Source: CAINVV01 sp963663675 (lineage in GTDB: Bacteria > Bacteroidota > Bacteroidia > Bacteroidales > Prolixibacteraceae). From it: a DNA stretch of 64,000 nucleotides. Positions 52,919 to 60,725 of the stretch are shown here, in pieces. Position 1 is the stretch's first letter. Each line of letters opens with the position of its first letter. Below the pieces are notes generated by a model, which was not told where the DNA came from, ran no database searches, and was given only the letters and a program-made list of their open reading frames with translations. Location: the NCBI GenBank assembly GCA_963663675.1, contig OY760498.1, forward strand, positions 1,984,001 to 2,048,000. Direction: 5' to 3'. A program made the translations under genes and the position numbers.

Positions 52919-54283
52919 GTGCTTAAGTTTCTTATCCTATTGATTTACATCCTCCTGATGCTGGGCATCGGGATATATTCTTCCCGGAAAATCCGAACTT
53001 CAGGGGATTATATGGTAGCAGGTAACAAAGGAAGTGTATGGCAGATTACCGGTTCATTACTGGCAACTATTCTGGGCAGCACCGCGATATTGGGTAGCTG
53101 TGACCTTGCATTTTACCAGGGATGGGCAGCTGCCTGGCTGCTTTTATCCGCTGCAGCCGGACTGTTATTGCTGGTCCTGGTAGCCCCGCTGGTCAAGCGC
53201 CAGGGAAAATATACACTTCCGCAATTGGTTGGAGATCTTTATGGCAAGGAAGCAAAAACCATTGCCTCCCTGGTGATTCCAATTGCATGGATTGGAGTCA
53301 TAGCAGCCCAGATCATTGGCGGAGCCAAGGTAATGAACAGCTTTTTTGGTTTATCCTATGAAACCTCAGTTTGGGGAATTGGTATTCTGTTCATTTTCTA
53401 TACAGCTGTGGGCGGACAGGTGTCAGTTATAAAAACTGATGTGACCCAGTCCTTTATCATTATTATTGGCGTGATTGCAATAGCCAGTTTTCTCTTCTTT
53501 GGTGCACCGGTTAGCTCCGATACAATGACGAAGCTGAATTTTCCCTTCAACAGCGCTTTCCATCCGTTGGACCTGTTCGTGTTATTTTTAACCTATTCAA
53601 CTACTTTCCTGGTGGGACCGGATATCTATACAAGACTGTATTGTGCTAAAAATGAAAGTGTTGCACGAAAAAGTGTATTATTTACAGCAATTATTCTGAT
53701 CCCTTTTGCTTTCCTGATTACCTACCTGGGAGTATTTGCAGCACACAAGTTTCCTGACTTTGATTTCAAACAGGGTTCATCATTAATCTCAGTTATGAAT
53801 TATATTCTGCCGGATTGGGGAATAGGGCTACTGGTGGCAGCAATTTTGTCGGCGGTAATGTCATCTGCCTCCACAACACTGCTGACTTCATCTGTTATAA
53901 TAACAAATACAATCAGAGAAGATCTTGATGCTGCTGTCTCAATAAGGATTACCAAACTTATCATGGCAGGTACGGGTCTTTTAAGCATTTTATTGTCATT
54001 GTATGTAACATCTATTGTTCAGTCACTGCTGATTGCACTGACCTTTTTCTCCGGGGCTTTCATCCTGCCGGTTTTGGCCGGTTTGCTTGGTTTCAGGAAC
54101 AACAGGCTTCAGAGTAACCTGGCAATGGTATTTGGCGGCCTGGTTGCACTGGCTGGTAAGATTACAGGAGTATCAGGACATGGTACGGCAGGTAACCTGG
54201 TTATATTATTTGCTTTTATTGTTAACGGACTTTTGTTATTTCCGGGAGGCAGATGGTTAAAGCATTCAAAAGTTGCTCCCTGA
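52919..54283 (+). CDS. Sodium:solute symporter (SSS family)
   Basis: Inner-membrane Na+-coupled importer with about 12-13 predicted helices over 454 residues. Family segments: SSRKIRTSGDYMVAGNKGSV near residue 20, GSTAILGSCDLAFYQGWAA near 55, YTAVGGQVSVIKTDVTQSFI near 160 and LLVAAILSAVMSSASTTLLT near 300 (Na+-site Ser residues). The GTG start follows a repeat-filled gap, so translation may depend on coupling to the phosphoesterase gene. Substrate not determinable; the phosphoesterase neighbour suggests a nucleoside, sugar or sialic-acid-like product. Confidence 0.9.
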   Translation: MLKFLILLIYILLMLGIGIYSSRKIRTSGDYMVAGNKGSVWQITGSLLATILGSTAILGSCDLAFYQGWAAAWLLLSAAAGLLLLVLVAPLVKRQGKYTLPQLVGDLYGKEAKTIASLVIPIAWIGVIAAQIIGGAKVMNSFFGLSYETSVWGIGILFIFYTAVGGQVSVIKTDVTQSFIIIIGVIAIASFLFFGAPVSSDTMTKLNFPFNSAFHPLDLFVLFLTYSTTFLVGPDIYTRLYCAKNESVARKSVLFTAIILIPFAFLITYLGVFAAHKFPDFDFKQGSSLISVMNYILPDWGIGLLVAAILSAVMSSASTTLLTSSVIITNTIREDLDAAVSIRITKLIMAGTGLLSILLSLYVTSIVQSLLIALTFFSGAFILPVLAGLLGFRNNRLQSNLAMVFGGLVALAGKITGVSGHGTAGNLVILFAFIVNGLLLFPGGRWLKHSKVAP

Positions 54284-54312
54284 CTCATTAAGCAGTTATC
54301 TATTAAAAAACC

Positions 54313-54320
54313 TATTTTTG
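54313..54320 (+). promoter_or_regulatory. Candidate -7 box for the metal ABC operon
   Basis: TATTTTTG, an exact TAnnTTTG match, ends 15 bases before the TTG start at 54336. Its position supports that unusual start codon. Confidence 0.5.
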
Positions 54321-54335
54321 ATTAAATTTTAGAAA

Positions 54336-55355
54336 TTGGAACACTCACTTATATTATTTCACAATAATCAGCAGGTTTTCACCAGTGATGAACACTGGCT
54401 TTATCCTCTTTTTGAGGTGGAAACTTATTTGCGAAACTTTCCGGTCCCGGCTGATGAACTTTTTTTAAGGGATAAGATTGCAGGGAAGGCTGCTGCAGCA
54501 CTGATTGCAAGGCTTGGAATAAGGAATTGTCACATTGAGTTGCTGAGTGAAAGGGCCATCCCCGTATTTGAGCATTATGGTATAAAATATACCTGTGATC
54601 AGCTCGTCGATCACATTCAGTGCCGAACCGAAGATTTGATCACAGACAAAATGAGCATGGAAGATACCTACCTTTTTCTGAGGAAAAGGGCTGGAAAAGT
54701 TCAGGGGACTACCCTAATGATTGATTCACTGAAAGTTGGAATTGCCGGGAAAGTGATTCTGGATAACCTGGATCTTGATTTAGGCAGGGGAGAGCAATTG
54801 GTGGTGGAAGGAGAGAACGGAAGCGGCAAAAGTACCTTGCTGAGGGCGATTTTAGGTTTGATACCACTCACCGAAGGAACCATCCGGATAGGAGAGGAGC
54901 TTGTAGGAAGCTCATCGTGGCATAAGAAAAGGTTTCAGACAGGTTATCTGAACCAGGAAACCGTCAAAAACAATTTCCCCATCACAGCCTCAGAAGTTGT
55001 TGCCATTGGTGTCAGCGGAATTAAAATTTCTGAAAGCGAACGTGACTACAGGGTAGAACTATCCATGCGTAAAACAGGGTGCTTCCATCTGCACAACAAA
55101 CTCTACCACCAGCTTTCCGGCGGAGAAAAACAAAGGGTATCCCTGGCCAGGTGCCTTTGTCAGAATGCAAGGTTGCTGTTGCTGGACGAGCCAACATCGT
55201 ATCTTGATGAAAAAGGAAAAGAAGAATTGGGGGAGCTTTTGTATGAATTAAGCAGAAATGAGGCTCCGACCATGCTGCTGGTTTCTCATGATTCCAACTG
55301 GACCGAAAAACTTAACTGGAGCAGGAAATCTTTGAAAAGCGGTAGATTATGGTAG
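54336..55355 (+). CDS. DUF1893-ABC ATPase fusion of a Zn/Mn-type importer (ZnuC-like)
   Basis: TTG start. Residues 1-115 match DUF1893, a small domain with a cytidine-deaminase-like fold: SLILFHNNQQVFTSDEHWLY, RDKIAGKAAAALIARLGI, LLSERAIPVFEHYGIKY and MSMEDTYLFL, the last standing where the family has CPME. Residues 125-339 are a full ABC ATPase: Walker A GENGSGKST (159-167), Q-loop YLNQETV, signature HQLSGGEKQRVSLARCL, Walker B LLLLDEPTSYLD and switch His LLVSHDSN. The last seven bases overlap the permease start. ATPases of this cluster are usually about 220-260 residues, so the N-terminal domain is an addition. The role of DUF1893 here is unknown. Confidence 0.88.
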   Translation: MEHSLILFHNNQQVFTSDEHWLYPLFEVETYLRNFPVPADELFLRDKIAGKAAAALIARLGIRNCHIELLSERAIPVFEHYGIKYTCDQLVDHIQCRTEDLITDKMSMEDTYLFLRKRAGKVQGTTLMIDSLKVGIAGKVILDNLDLDLGRGEQLVVEGENGSGKSTLLRAILGLIPLTEGTIRIGEELVGSSSWHKKRFQTGYLNQETVKNNFPITASEVVAIGVSGIKISESERDYRVELSMRKTGCFHLHNKLYHQLSGGEKQRVSLARCLCQNARLLLLDEPTSYLDEKGKEELGELLYELSRNEAPTMLLVSHDSNWTEKLNWSRKSLKSGRLW

Positions 55356-56146
55356 AACTATTTACATACCAGCCAATTCTTCGGGGATTTATCGTGCTGA
55401 TCCTTACAGGATTCGCATTTCCAATTACCGGTGTTTACCTGCTAAGAATGAATTTATTGCCCTTGCGTTTTATGTTGATGCATGGCGCCATCCTGGGAGG
55501 AGCAATCTCCTTGGCAATGGATGTCAATCCTTTTGCAGGCACACTGATTATCAATTTGTTACTGGTACTGCTCATGACGAGGATGTCCCGTTCATTAAAA
55601 GTTGATCCCGGACAGCTGAGTGCATTTTTTATGGTGATATCCATTTCAGTCGCCTTTATCTTTATTTATCGTTTCCAGGTACCTGCAAAAGATACTTTAA
55701 GCCTTATGTGGGGAAGTTTGTATACACTTAATAGTTTTGAATTCTTTGGGACACTGGTATTTTCGGGGATACTGATTTCCTTTCAGACGATCTTCCGCCA
55801 CCAACTCAGGGCTGTTTTTTTTGACAGGGATATCGCTCAGACATCCGGTGTAAATGAATCCGTTTTCTATTATGCTGTTATACTGATTACTGCAGTAACG
55901 GTAGCCGCTGCGATGAAACTGATCGGAGCCCTGCTATTGGATGCTTTGTTGTTATTACCGGCTTTGATAGCATCCTATCATGCAAAGAGTTACAGGGGCA
56001 TGATCCTCTGGTCGTCATTTTGGGGAGGACTATTTGCAACGGCCGGTTTCCTGCTCTCCCTGGTCCTGGAATTGCCGGCAAGTTCAACCATCGCTGTATT
56101 TGCATCGGTCGTTTTTTTATTCCTCATAATATTGAAAAGAAGATGA
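55349..56146 (+). CDS. Metal ABC transporter permease (ZnuB/ABC-3 family)
   Basis: Inner-membrane permease with about eight helices over 265 residues. ABC-3 hallmarks are VYLLRMNLLPLRFMLMHGAI near residue 30 (usual SLxxHAxxPG region, here degenerate), DRDIAQTSGVNESVFYYAVI near 160, and MKLIGALLLDALLLLPALIA near 195, the conserved G-LL..ALLL-PA motif. It overlaps the ATPase gene by seven bases and the binding-protein gene by ATGA. It forms an importer for Zn2+ or Mn2+ with its neighbours. Confidence 0.92.
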   Translation: MVELFTYQPILRGFIVLILTGFAFPITGVYLLRMNLLPLRFMLMHGAILGGAISLAMDVNPFAGTLIINLLLVLLMTRMSRSLKVDPGQLSAFFMVISISVAFIFIYRFQVPAKDTLSLMWGSLYTLNSFEFFGTLVFSGILISFQTIFRHQLRAVFFDRDIAQTSGVNESVFYYAVILITAVTVAAAMKLIGALLLDALLLLPALIASYHAKSYRGMILWSSFWGGLFATAGFLLSLVLELPASSTIAVFASVVFLFLIILKRR

Positions 56147-56907
56147 GAACAACTATAACTTTAGTGATAGTGTTTTTTTTACTGGCAGGGTGCTCAGAAC
56201 CTGCCAAAATGGATTCAATGGTTGTGGCCACCAATTCCTGGACGGCAGCTTTTGCCAGGGCAGCAGGTGCGAAGAATATCGTTGTGCTGGCCCCCTTTGA
56301 GATGGAACATCCTTCCGAATATGAATTGAGAGCCGCTGATATTCCTGTTGTTACACATGCCAGGCTGATAATTTTTGCGGGATATGAAACAATGGTCAAA
56401 CGCATACAGTCCGGTATGAATCTGAAGCAGGAAGTCCTTTTGAAGATAGATACCGATTACAGTATGGCTACTATTGAAAAATCCGTGATGGAAATAGCCC
56501 AGCGTTTGGGAACGGAAAAAACAGCCCTTCAAAATATTGATTCAATAAGACATACCCTGGCAGAAGGAAAGGCAAGGCTGGATCTTTCAGGAATGAATTC
56601 CACGCCGGTACTCGTCAATTTTTTTCAGCAATCGATCGTTAAAGAATTGGGATTTGAAATAGCAGGGGTTTTTGGTCCAGCATCACTTGAGGCAGGTGAT
56701 ATAGAGAGAATGACAAAGCCGGATTCAGGGTTAATAGTCGACAATGAGCACAATCCCGTGGGAATTCCTTTAAGAAAGGTGAAACCAGGTGTAAAATATA
56801 TCCAGCTATTGAACTTTCCAGGGAAACATCAAACCATTACATTACAGGATGTTATAAGTTACAATGTGAAACAGTTGAGTCTGTCCGGTGACAATCGGAA
56901 TCAATAA
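56143..56907 (+). CDS. Metal-binding ABC lipoprotein (ZnuA-like)
   Basis: Start at the ATG overlapping the permease stop (ATGA); a longer frame exists but this gives a clean lipoprotein signal, TITLVIVFFLLAGCSEP (Cys16). Cluster A-I binding-protein features: VVATNSWTAAFARAAGAKNI, the first metal His in EMEHPSEYELRAADI (usual HxYEP region), LIIFAGYETMV, and a late IVDNEHNPVGIPL, where the usual last ligand is Asp. The 254 residues are a little shorter than ZnuA (about 300), and the His-rich loop of zinc-specific proteins is absent, so Mn or Fe is also possible. Confidence 0.87.
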   Translation: MRTTITLVIVFFLLAGCSEPAKMDSMVVATNSWTAAFARAAGAKNIVVLAPFEMEHPSEYELRAADIPVVTHARLIIFAGYETMVKRIQSGMNLKQEVLLKIDTDYSMATIEKSVMEIAQRLGTEKTALQNIDSIRHTLAEGKARLDLSGMNSTPVLVNFFQQSIVKELGFEIAGVFGPASLEAGDIERMTKPDSGLIVDNEHNPVGIPLRKVKPGVKYIQLLNFPGKHQTITLQDVISYNVKQLSLSGDNRNQ

Positions 56908-56962
56908 ATCGAATCTTTTTTAACATTCCCTTAAAGTCAGGACTGTTTTTACCAAAATGCAT

Positions 56963-56989
56963 TAAATTTGCAGACCAAAATTAAATTTG
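56963..56989 (+). promoter_or_regulatory. Two tandem -7 boxes upstream of yebC
   Basis: TAAATTTG occurs exactly twice, at 56963-56970 and 56982-56989, start to start 19 bases. Both fit TAnnTTTG. The second lies only 10 bases from the ATG, so the first is the more likely promoter; the second could mark a near-leaderless start. Confidence 0.45.
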
Positions 56990-56999
56990 TTTTCAAGCT

Positions 57000-57713
57000 A
57001 TGGGACGCGCATTCGAATATCGTAAGGCCAGAAAGATGAAACGTTGGGGAGCAATGGCCAAAACCTTTACCAGGATTGGGAAAGAGATTGCAATCTGTAT
57101 CAAAACCGGCGGACCGGATCCGGTGTCCAATTCCCGTTTGCGGGTATTGATGCAAAATGCCAAAGCTGCCAGTATGCCAAAAGAGAATGTGGAACGTGCT
57201 ATCAAAAAAGCTACATCCAAGGATCAGGCCGATTATAAAGAGGTAGTATATGAAGGTTATGGCCCTTATGGAATTGCCATACTTGTGGAAACGGCAACGG
57301 ATAATCCTACCCGTACGGTTGCAAATGTTAGGAGTTACTTCACCAAGATGAACGGTTCTCTCGGAACAACCGGATGTGTAGATTACATGTTTGAGCGCAA
57401 ATGTCAGTTTAAAATTACCGGTAAACCGGGCCTGGATATTGAAGAACTTGAGCTGGAGATGATCGATTTTGGTGTCCAGGAAATATTCACTGAAGACGAG
57501 TTTATCATCATCTACGGCGACTTTGAAGCTTTTGGGCCGATTCAAAAATATCTGGAGGAGAATAATTTTGAGATAATAAGTGCCGATTTTGAACGAATAC
57601 CATCCGAAACAAAAGAATTAAATGAAGAACAGATGGCCGCAATTGAAAAATTGCTTGGCAAATTTGATGAAGATGAGGATATTACGAATGTTTATCATAA
57701 TATGAAAGAGTAA
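57000..57713 (+). CDS. yebC: YebC/TACO1-family protein
   Basis: Full-length YebC (237 residues). Members act as DNA-binding regulators (PmpR) or, as shown for several bacterial and mitochondrial relatives, help translate proline-rich stretches. Conserved segments: MGRAFEYRKARKMKRWGAMA at the N-terminus (family: GHSKWxxIKxxK, here the common Bacteroidetes variant), IAICIKTGGPDPVSNSRLRV near residue 30, KENVERAIKKAT near 60, YEGYGPYGIAILVETATDNPT near 83, and GSLGTTGCVDYMFERK near 115. A terminator follows, so it is a single-gene unit. Confidence 0.95.
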   Translation: MGRAFEYRKARKMKRWGAMAKTFTRIGKEIAICIKTGGPDPVSNSRLRVLMQNAKAASMPKENVERAIKKATSKDQADYKEVVYEGYGPYGIAILVETATDNPTRTVANVRSYFTKMNGSLGTTGCVDYMFERKCQFKITGKPGLDIEELELEMIDFGVQEIFTEDEFIIIYGDFEAFGPIQKYLEENNFEIISADFERIPSETKELNEEQMAAIEKLLGKFDEDEDITNVYHNMKE

Positions 57714-57840
57714 TAGGAAAGATTAACATTTTTTATATAAAAAGATTTGCAGATCGGTTTCAAATATGTTATAATTGCCTTGTAATTGATGTTCTCAATA
57801 AAAAATATTTAACGTACCCTTTCACACTTTGAAAGGTTAT

Positions 57841-57862
57841 TTAGGTTAGGTTTAGGTTAGGT
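57841..57862 (+). repeat. 11-bp tandem repeat (TTAGGTTAGGT), 2 copies
   Basis: Two perfect adjacent copies directly before the yebC terminator stem. Internally each is a TTAGG doublet. Confidence 0.85.
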
Positions 57863-57900
57863 AAAGCAGGGAGGTTTTCATACTCCCTGCTTTTTTCTTT
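57863..57900 (+). terminator. Terminator after yebC
   Basis: Perfect 11-bp stem AAAGCAGGGAG/CTCCCTGCTTT (57863-57873 with 57883-57893), 9-base loop, then a T run. Confidence 0.92.
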
Positions 57901-57919
57901 TATAAATCCCGATTTTAGT

Positions 57920-57927
57920 TAATTTTG
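57920..57927 (+). promoter_or_regulatory. Candidate -7 box for the cysteate synthase gene
   Basis: TAATTTTG, an exact TAnnTTTG match, ends 20 bases before the ATG at 57948. Confidence 0.5.
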
Positions 57928-57947
57928 GTGTTCTCAAACACATTACA

Positions 57948-59237
57948 ATGTCAGACTTCAAACCAACAAAATACCATTTAAAGTCACTCTGCTGTGGCGC
58001 GGAATTTCCTGATACAAACTGGGAACTTCAATGCACACTTCCTCATCCACCAAGTCTCATCAGGGCTGTTTATGAAAAGAAAAATTTTGATCTGCATCCT
58101 GAATATCCCGGGTTGTACAGTTTTGCCGACTGGCTGCCCGTAGAAAGGATGCTTGAAGGCTCCGGTGCGCCCGTTACCTATCATAGCAAAGGACTTGCCG
58201 GGTTTCTTGGTCTCACAAATCTTTACATAACTTTCAATGGTTACTGGCCGGAGAAGGGAGCCTTCATGAAGACCGGTACATTTAAGGAGTGTGAAGCATT
58301 CGCTGTCTGTGCGAGAACCAACAATTCCAAAGAAGTTATGGTTGTTGCATCAGCTGGTAATACTGCGAGGGCATTTGCAAGGGTCTGTTCACAGAACAAA
58401 ATTCCACTCCTTTTAACGATTCCCCTGGACAATATCAAAGCATTGTGGTTTGAAGGTGAGATTGATCCCTGTGTCAGGGTAATTGCCTGTGAAAAAGGAG
58501 GTGACTATTTTGATGCCATACACCTTTCTAACCTTGCCGTAGAAATGGATGGGTTTTATCCGGAAGGTGGAGCTAAAAATGTTGCACGTCGGGATGGTAT
58601 GGGAACAACTGTATTATCTGCCGTTACAACAATCGGGAAAATTCCGGATTATTATTTTCAGGCCATCGGAAGTGGTACCGGTGCCATTGCTGCCTGGGAA
58701 GCCAATCTGAGATTTCTCGAAGACGGCCGCTACGGTTCCGGCAAAATGAAGCTGATGCTTTCACAAAATGCACCATTCCTTCCCATTAAAGAGGCATGGG
58801 ATGCCTTGTCGCCGAATATATTGCCGATGGATGATGCGGTAGCCAGAAAACAGGTGGATGAAATCATCGCGAAGGTGTTGTCTAACCGAAAACCTCCTTA
58901 TGCCATCAAAGGAGGCTTGTTTGACGCATTATCGGATGCAGGGGGTACAATTTATGCAGTTTCAAACAACGAAGCTGAAACCGCAGCTAATCTCTTCTTA
59001 AAACTTGAAGGGAATGACCTTGAACCTGCTGCTGCAGTGGCGGTTGCTTCCCTTATTAAGGCTGTCAAGGAAAATGCTGTAGACCCACAATCAATTATCA
59101 TGCTGAACATTACAGGTGGTGGGCTCGAAAAATTCAAGAGAGAGAATTCTGTTAGTTACCTTGAACCGGAGAAGGTTTTTCCTTTGAATGCAGATCCTTC
59201 AGAGGTGAAAAATGAGATACTGAAAATGTTTTCCTGA
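57948..59237 (+). CDS. Cysteate synthase (PLP enzyme, threonine-synthase relative)
   Basis: Predicted to make L-cysteate from O-phosphoserine and sulfite. The sequence matches the cysteate-synthase branch rather than threonine synthase: GLTNLYITFNGYWPEKGAFM, KTGTFKECEAF (PLP Lys113), VVASAGNTARAFARV, GFYPEGGAKNVARRDGMGTT, YYFQAIGSGTGAIAAWEANL and a C-terminal ITGGGLEKFKRENS. A short Cys-containing segment (LCCGAEF...LQC) lies at the N-terminus. Length 429 fits. In archaea the enzyme serves coenzyme M synthesis; in Bacteroidetes cysteate is the head group precursor of sulfonolipids (capnine type). No acyltransferase partner is in the window. Misannotation as threonine synthase is likely in automatic pipelines. 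Confidence 0.8.
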   Translation: MSDFKPTKYHLKSLCCGAEFPDTNWELQCTLPHPPSLIRAVYEKKNFDLHPEYPGLYSFADWLPVERMLEGSGAPVTYHSKGLAGFLGLTNLYITFNGYWPEKGAFMKTGTFKECEAFAVCARTNNSKEVMVVASAGNTARAFARVCSQNKIPLLLTIPLDNIKALWFEGEIDPCVRVIACEKGGDYFDAIHLSNLAVEMDGFYPEGGAKNVARRDGMGTTVLSAVTTIGKIPDYYFQAIGSGTGAIAAWEANLRFLEDGRYGSGKMKLMLSQNAPFLPIKEAWDALSPNILPMDDAVARKQVDEIIAKVLSNRKPPYAIKGGLFDALSDAGGTIYAVSNNEAETAANLFLKLEGNDLEPAAAVAVASLIKAVKENAVDPQSIIMLNITGGGLEKFKRENSVSYLEPEKVFPLNADPSEVKNEILKMFS

Positions 59238-59281
59238 ATGATCCGGCCCCGGTTTATTCAGGAAATTCTTAGAAGTATTGT

Positions 59282-59329
59282 ATTGTGCTGATTGATAATT
59301 AATTATAATTAATTATCAATCAGCACAAT
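59282..59329. repeat. Perfect 48-bp palindrome at the 3' end of the glycerate kinase gene
   Basis: Bases 59282-59305 are the exact reverse complement of 59306-59329, with no spacer. The right half contains the last codons (VLIDN) and TAA stop of the minus-strand kinase; the left half mirrors them. It probably folds as a terminator between the two convergent genes. Confidence 0.92.
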
Positions 59330-60628
59330 CATTAAGTCCATTACATTGGTATAAGTGGGGCCGGTTTTCAGTAATCCGCCAACTGCTTCAAAAAATGGAT
59401 AGGCATCAAAAGTCAGGATGCTCTTCTGTATGTCAATCCCCAAATATGCGGCTTGTTGAAGGGTTGACCCATCACAAACAGCGCCTGTTGCGTCGGTTGG
59501 ACCATCAGTGCCGTCTGTTCCTGCTGAAAGAAAAGTAATTCCATTCATCCCGGCAATTTTTTTTGCCATCATCAATGCCAGGTGCTGATTTCGCCCACCT
59601 TTACCGTTCCCGGTCGGCTTTACCGTTGGTTCGCCTCCAAATAAAAGTGCAATTCGTTTGTATCGCAAATCCCCCGAATAGGCTGTAATTTGTGAAAAGA
59701 GGTACTCAGCTACCTCATTAACATCTCCCGACACAACATCGGATATGATAAAAGCCTCATAACCTAAATTAACAGCCATGTTTTTCGAATGAAGAAGGGC
59801 TGTCTTATTATTACCCAATAGGCAATTCCTTGCATGAAGCAGGCAAGCATCCCCTTCTTTTACTGTTTCCGGAATAAATCCGGAATTGCCTTTCTTCAGG
59901 TAATCAATTACGGAACCTGGTATGTTTGGCCCAAGATTGTATTTGTCAAGCACCTGCAGTGCATCATTATAGGTGGATGGATCGGCTACAGTCGGCCCTG
60001 AAGATATGACATCAGGTAAATCGCCTATGACATCAGAAATGAGCAATGTTAACAGAGTTGCAGGATAGACAAGACGGGCAAGCTGACCTCCCTTCAACCT
60101 TGATATATGTTTCCGTATAGAATTCATCTCGCTGATGTCGGCTCCGGAATTTACGAGAACCTGGTTGGTGACTTTAAGTTCACCCAGGCTGATTTCTTCC
60201 GGGATATCGGTTAGCAGGGAAGAACCGCCACCTGAAATAAGCACAATGACTAAATCATTTGCCGTCGCTTGCTTAACAATCTGAACTATTTTTTCCGTTC
60301 CTTCCAATCCGCAGTTATCGGGTATAGGATGACCTGCCTCAGAAATATCAATCCGATTCAGTTTGACAGAATGACCGTATTTGGTAATAATATGCCCGCC
60401 TGTTATCCTTTGATCCAGTAGTTTTTCAACGGCCTGGGCCAGTGCTGCAGATGCTTTGCCAAATCCGACAACATAAATATGCTCAAAGGCATTGAGGTCA
60501 TATCTTAAGTCCTGGCAGGTTAAAATAGTGGCCTTTAAACTTATGCCATTACTGACCAGATTTTCAGGGAGAACACTGTCTACTCCTGATCTGAAAATTT
60601 TTACAGCGATATTTTTTGAATCTGTCAT
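59309..60628 (-). CDS. Glycerate 2-kinase, GckA/MOFRL type (class II)
   Basis: Phosphorylates D-glycerate to 2-phosphoglycerate (DUF4147 plus MOFRL domains). Motifs: IFRSGVDSVLPENLV near residue 10, VVGFGKASAALAQAVE near 52, EAGHPIPDN near 95, LISGGGSSLLTDIPE near 130, EMNSIRKHISRLKGGQLA near 165, LLISDVIGDLPDVISSGPTV near 195, and the C-terminal FGGEPTVKPTGNGKGGRNQH and SAGTDGTDGPTDATGA. The frame runs to an ATG at 60673; starts at 60637 or 60628 fit the family N-terminus better. The 3' end lies in a perfect palindrome. Single gene. Confidence 0.9.
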   Translation of the reverse strand: MTDSKNIAVKIFRSGVDSVLPENLVSNGISLKATILTCQDLRYDLNAFEHIYVVGFGKASAALAQAVEKLLDQRITGGHIITKYGHSVKLNRIDISEAGHPIPDNCGLEGTEKIVQIVKQATANDLVIVLISGGGSSLLTDIPEEISLGELKVTNQVLVNSGADISEMNSIRKHISRLKGGQLARLVYPATLLTLLISDVIGDLPDVISSGPTVADPSTYNDALQVLDKYNLGPNIPGSVIDYLKKGNSGFIPETVKEGDACLLHARNCLLGNNKTALLHSKNMAVNLGYEAFIISDVVSGDVNEVAEYLFSQITAYSGDLRYKRIALLFGGEPTVKPTGNGKGGRNQHLALMMAKKIAGMNGITFLSAGTDGTDGPTDATGAVCDGSTLQQAAYLGIDIQKSILTFDAYPFFEAVGGLLKTGPTYTNVMDLMIVLIDN

Positions 60629-60697
60629 AGGCGTCATCGGCTTCAAAACAAAAATAACTGATTTAGTAATCATTTCACATGTTTGATAAAAAACGAG

Positions 60698-60705
60698 TAT
60701 TTTTG
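60698..60705 (+). promoter_or_regulatory. Candidate -7 box for the CDF gene
   Basis: TATTTTTG, an exact TAnnTTTG match, ends 20 bases before the ATG at 60726. Confidence 0.5.
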
Positions 60706-60725
60706 AACTTTATAAAATATTTTAC

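Noticed and set aside
56020..56142. Long N-terminal extension of the ZnuA-like protein
   Set aside because: It lies inside the permease gene in another frame; the ATGA-coupled start at 56143 gives the lipoprotein signal.
57841..57862. TTAGG repeats as a telomere- or origin-like element
   Set aside because: Only two 11-mers occur, directly before an ordinary terminator; nothing else supports a replication role.
57948..59237. Threonine synthase (thrC) for the PLP enzyme
   Set aside because: The YWPEKGA and PEGGAKNVARRDGMGTT blocks are those of cysteate synthase and are not found in ThrC.
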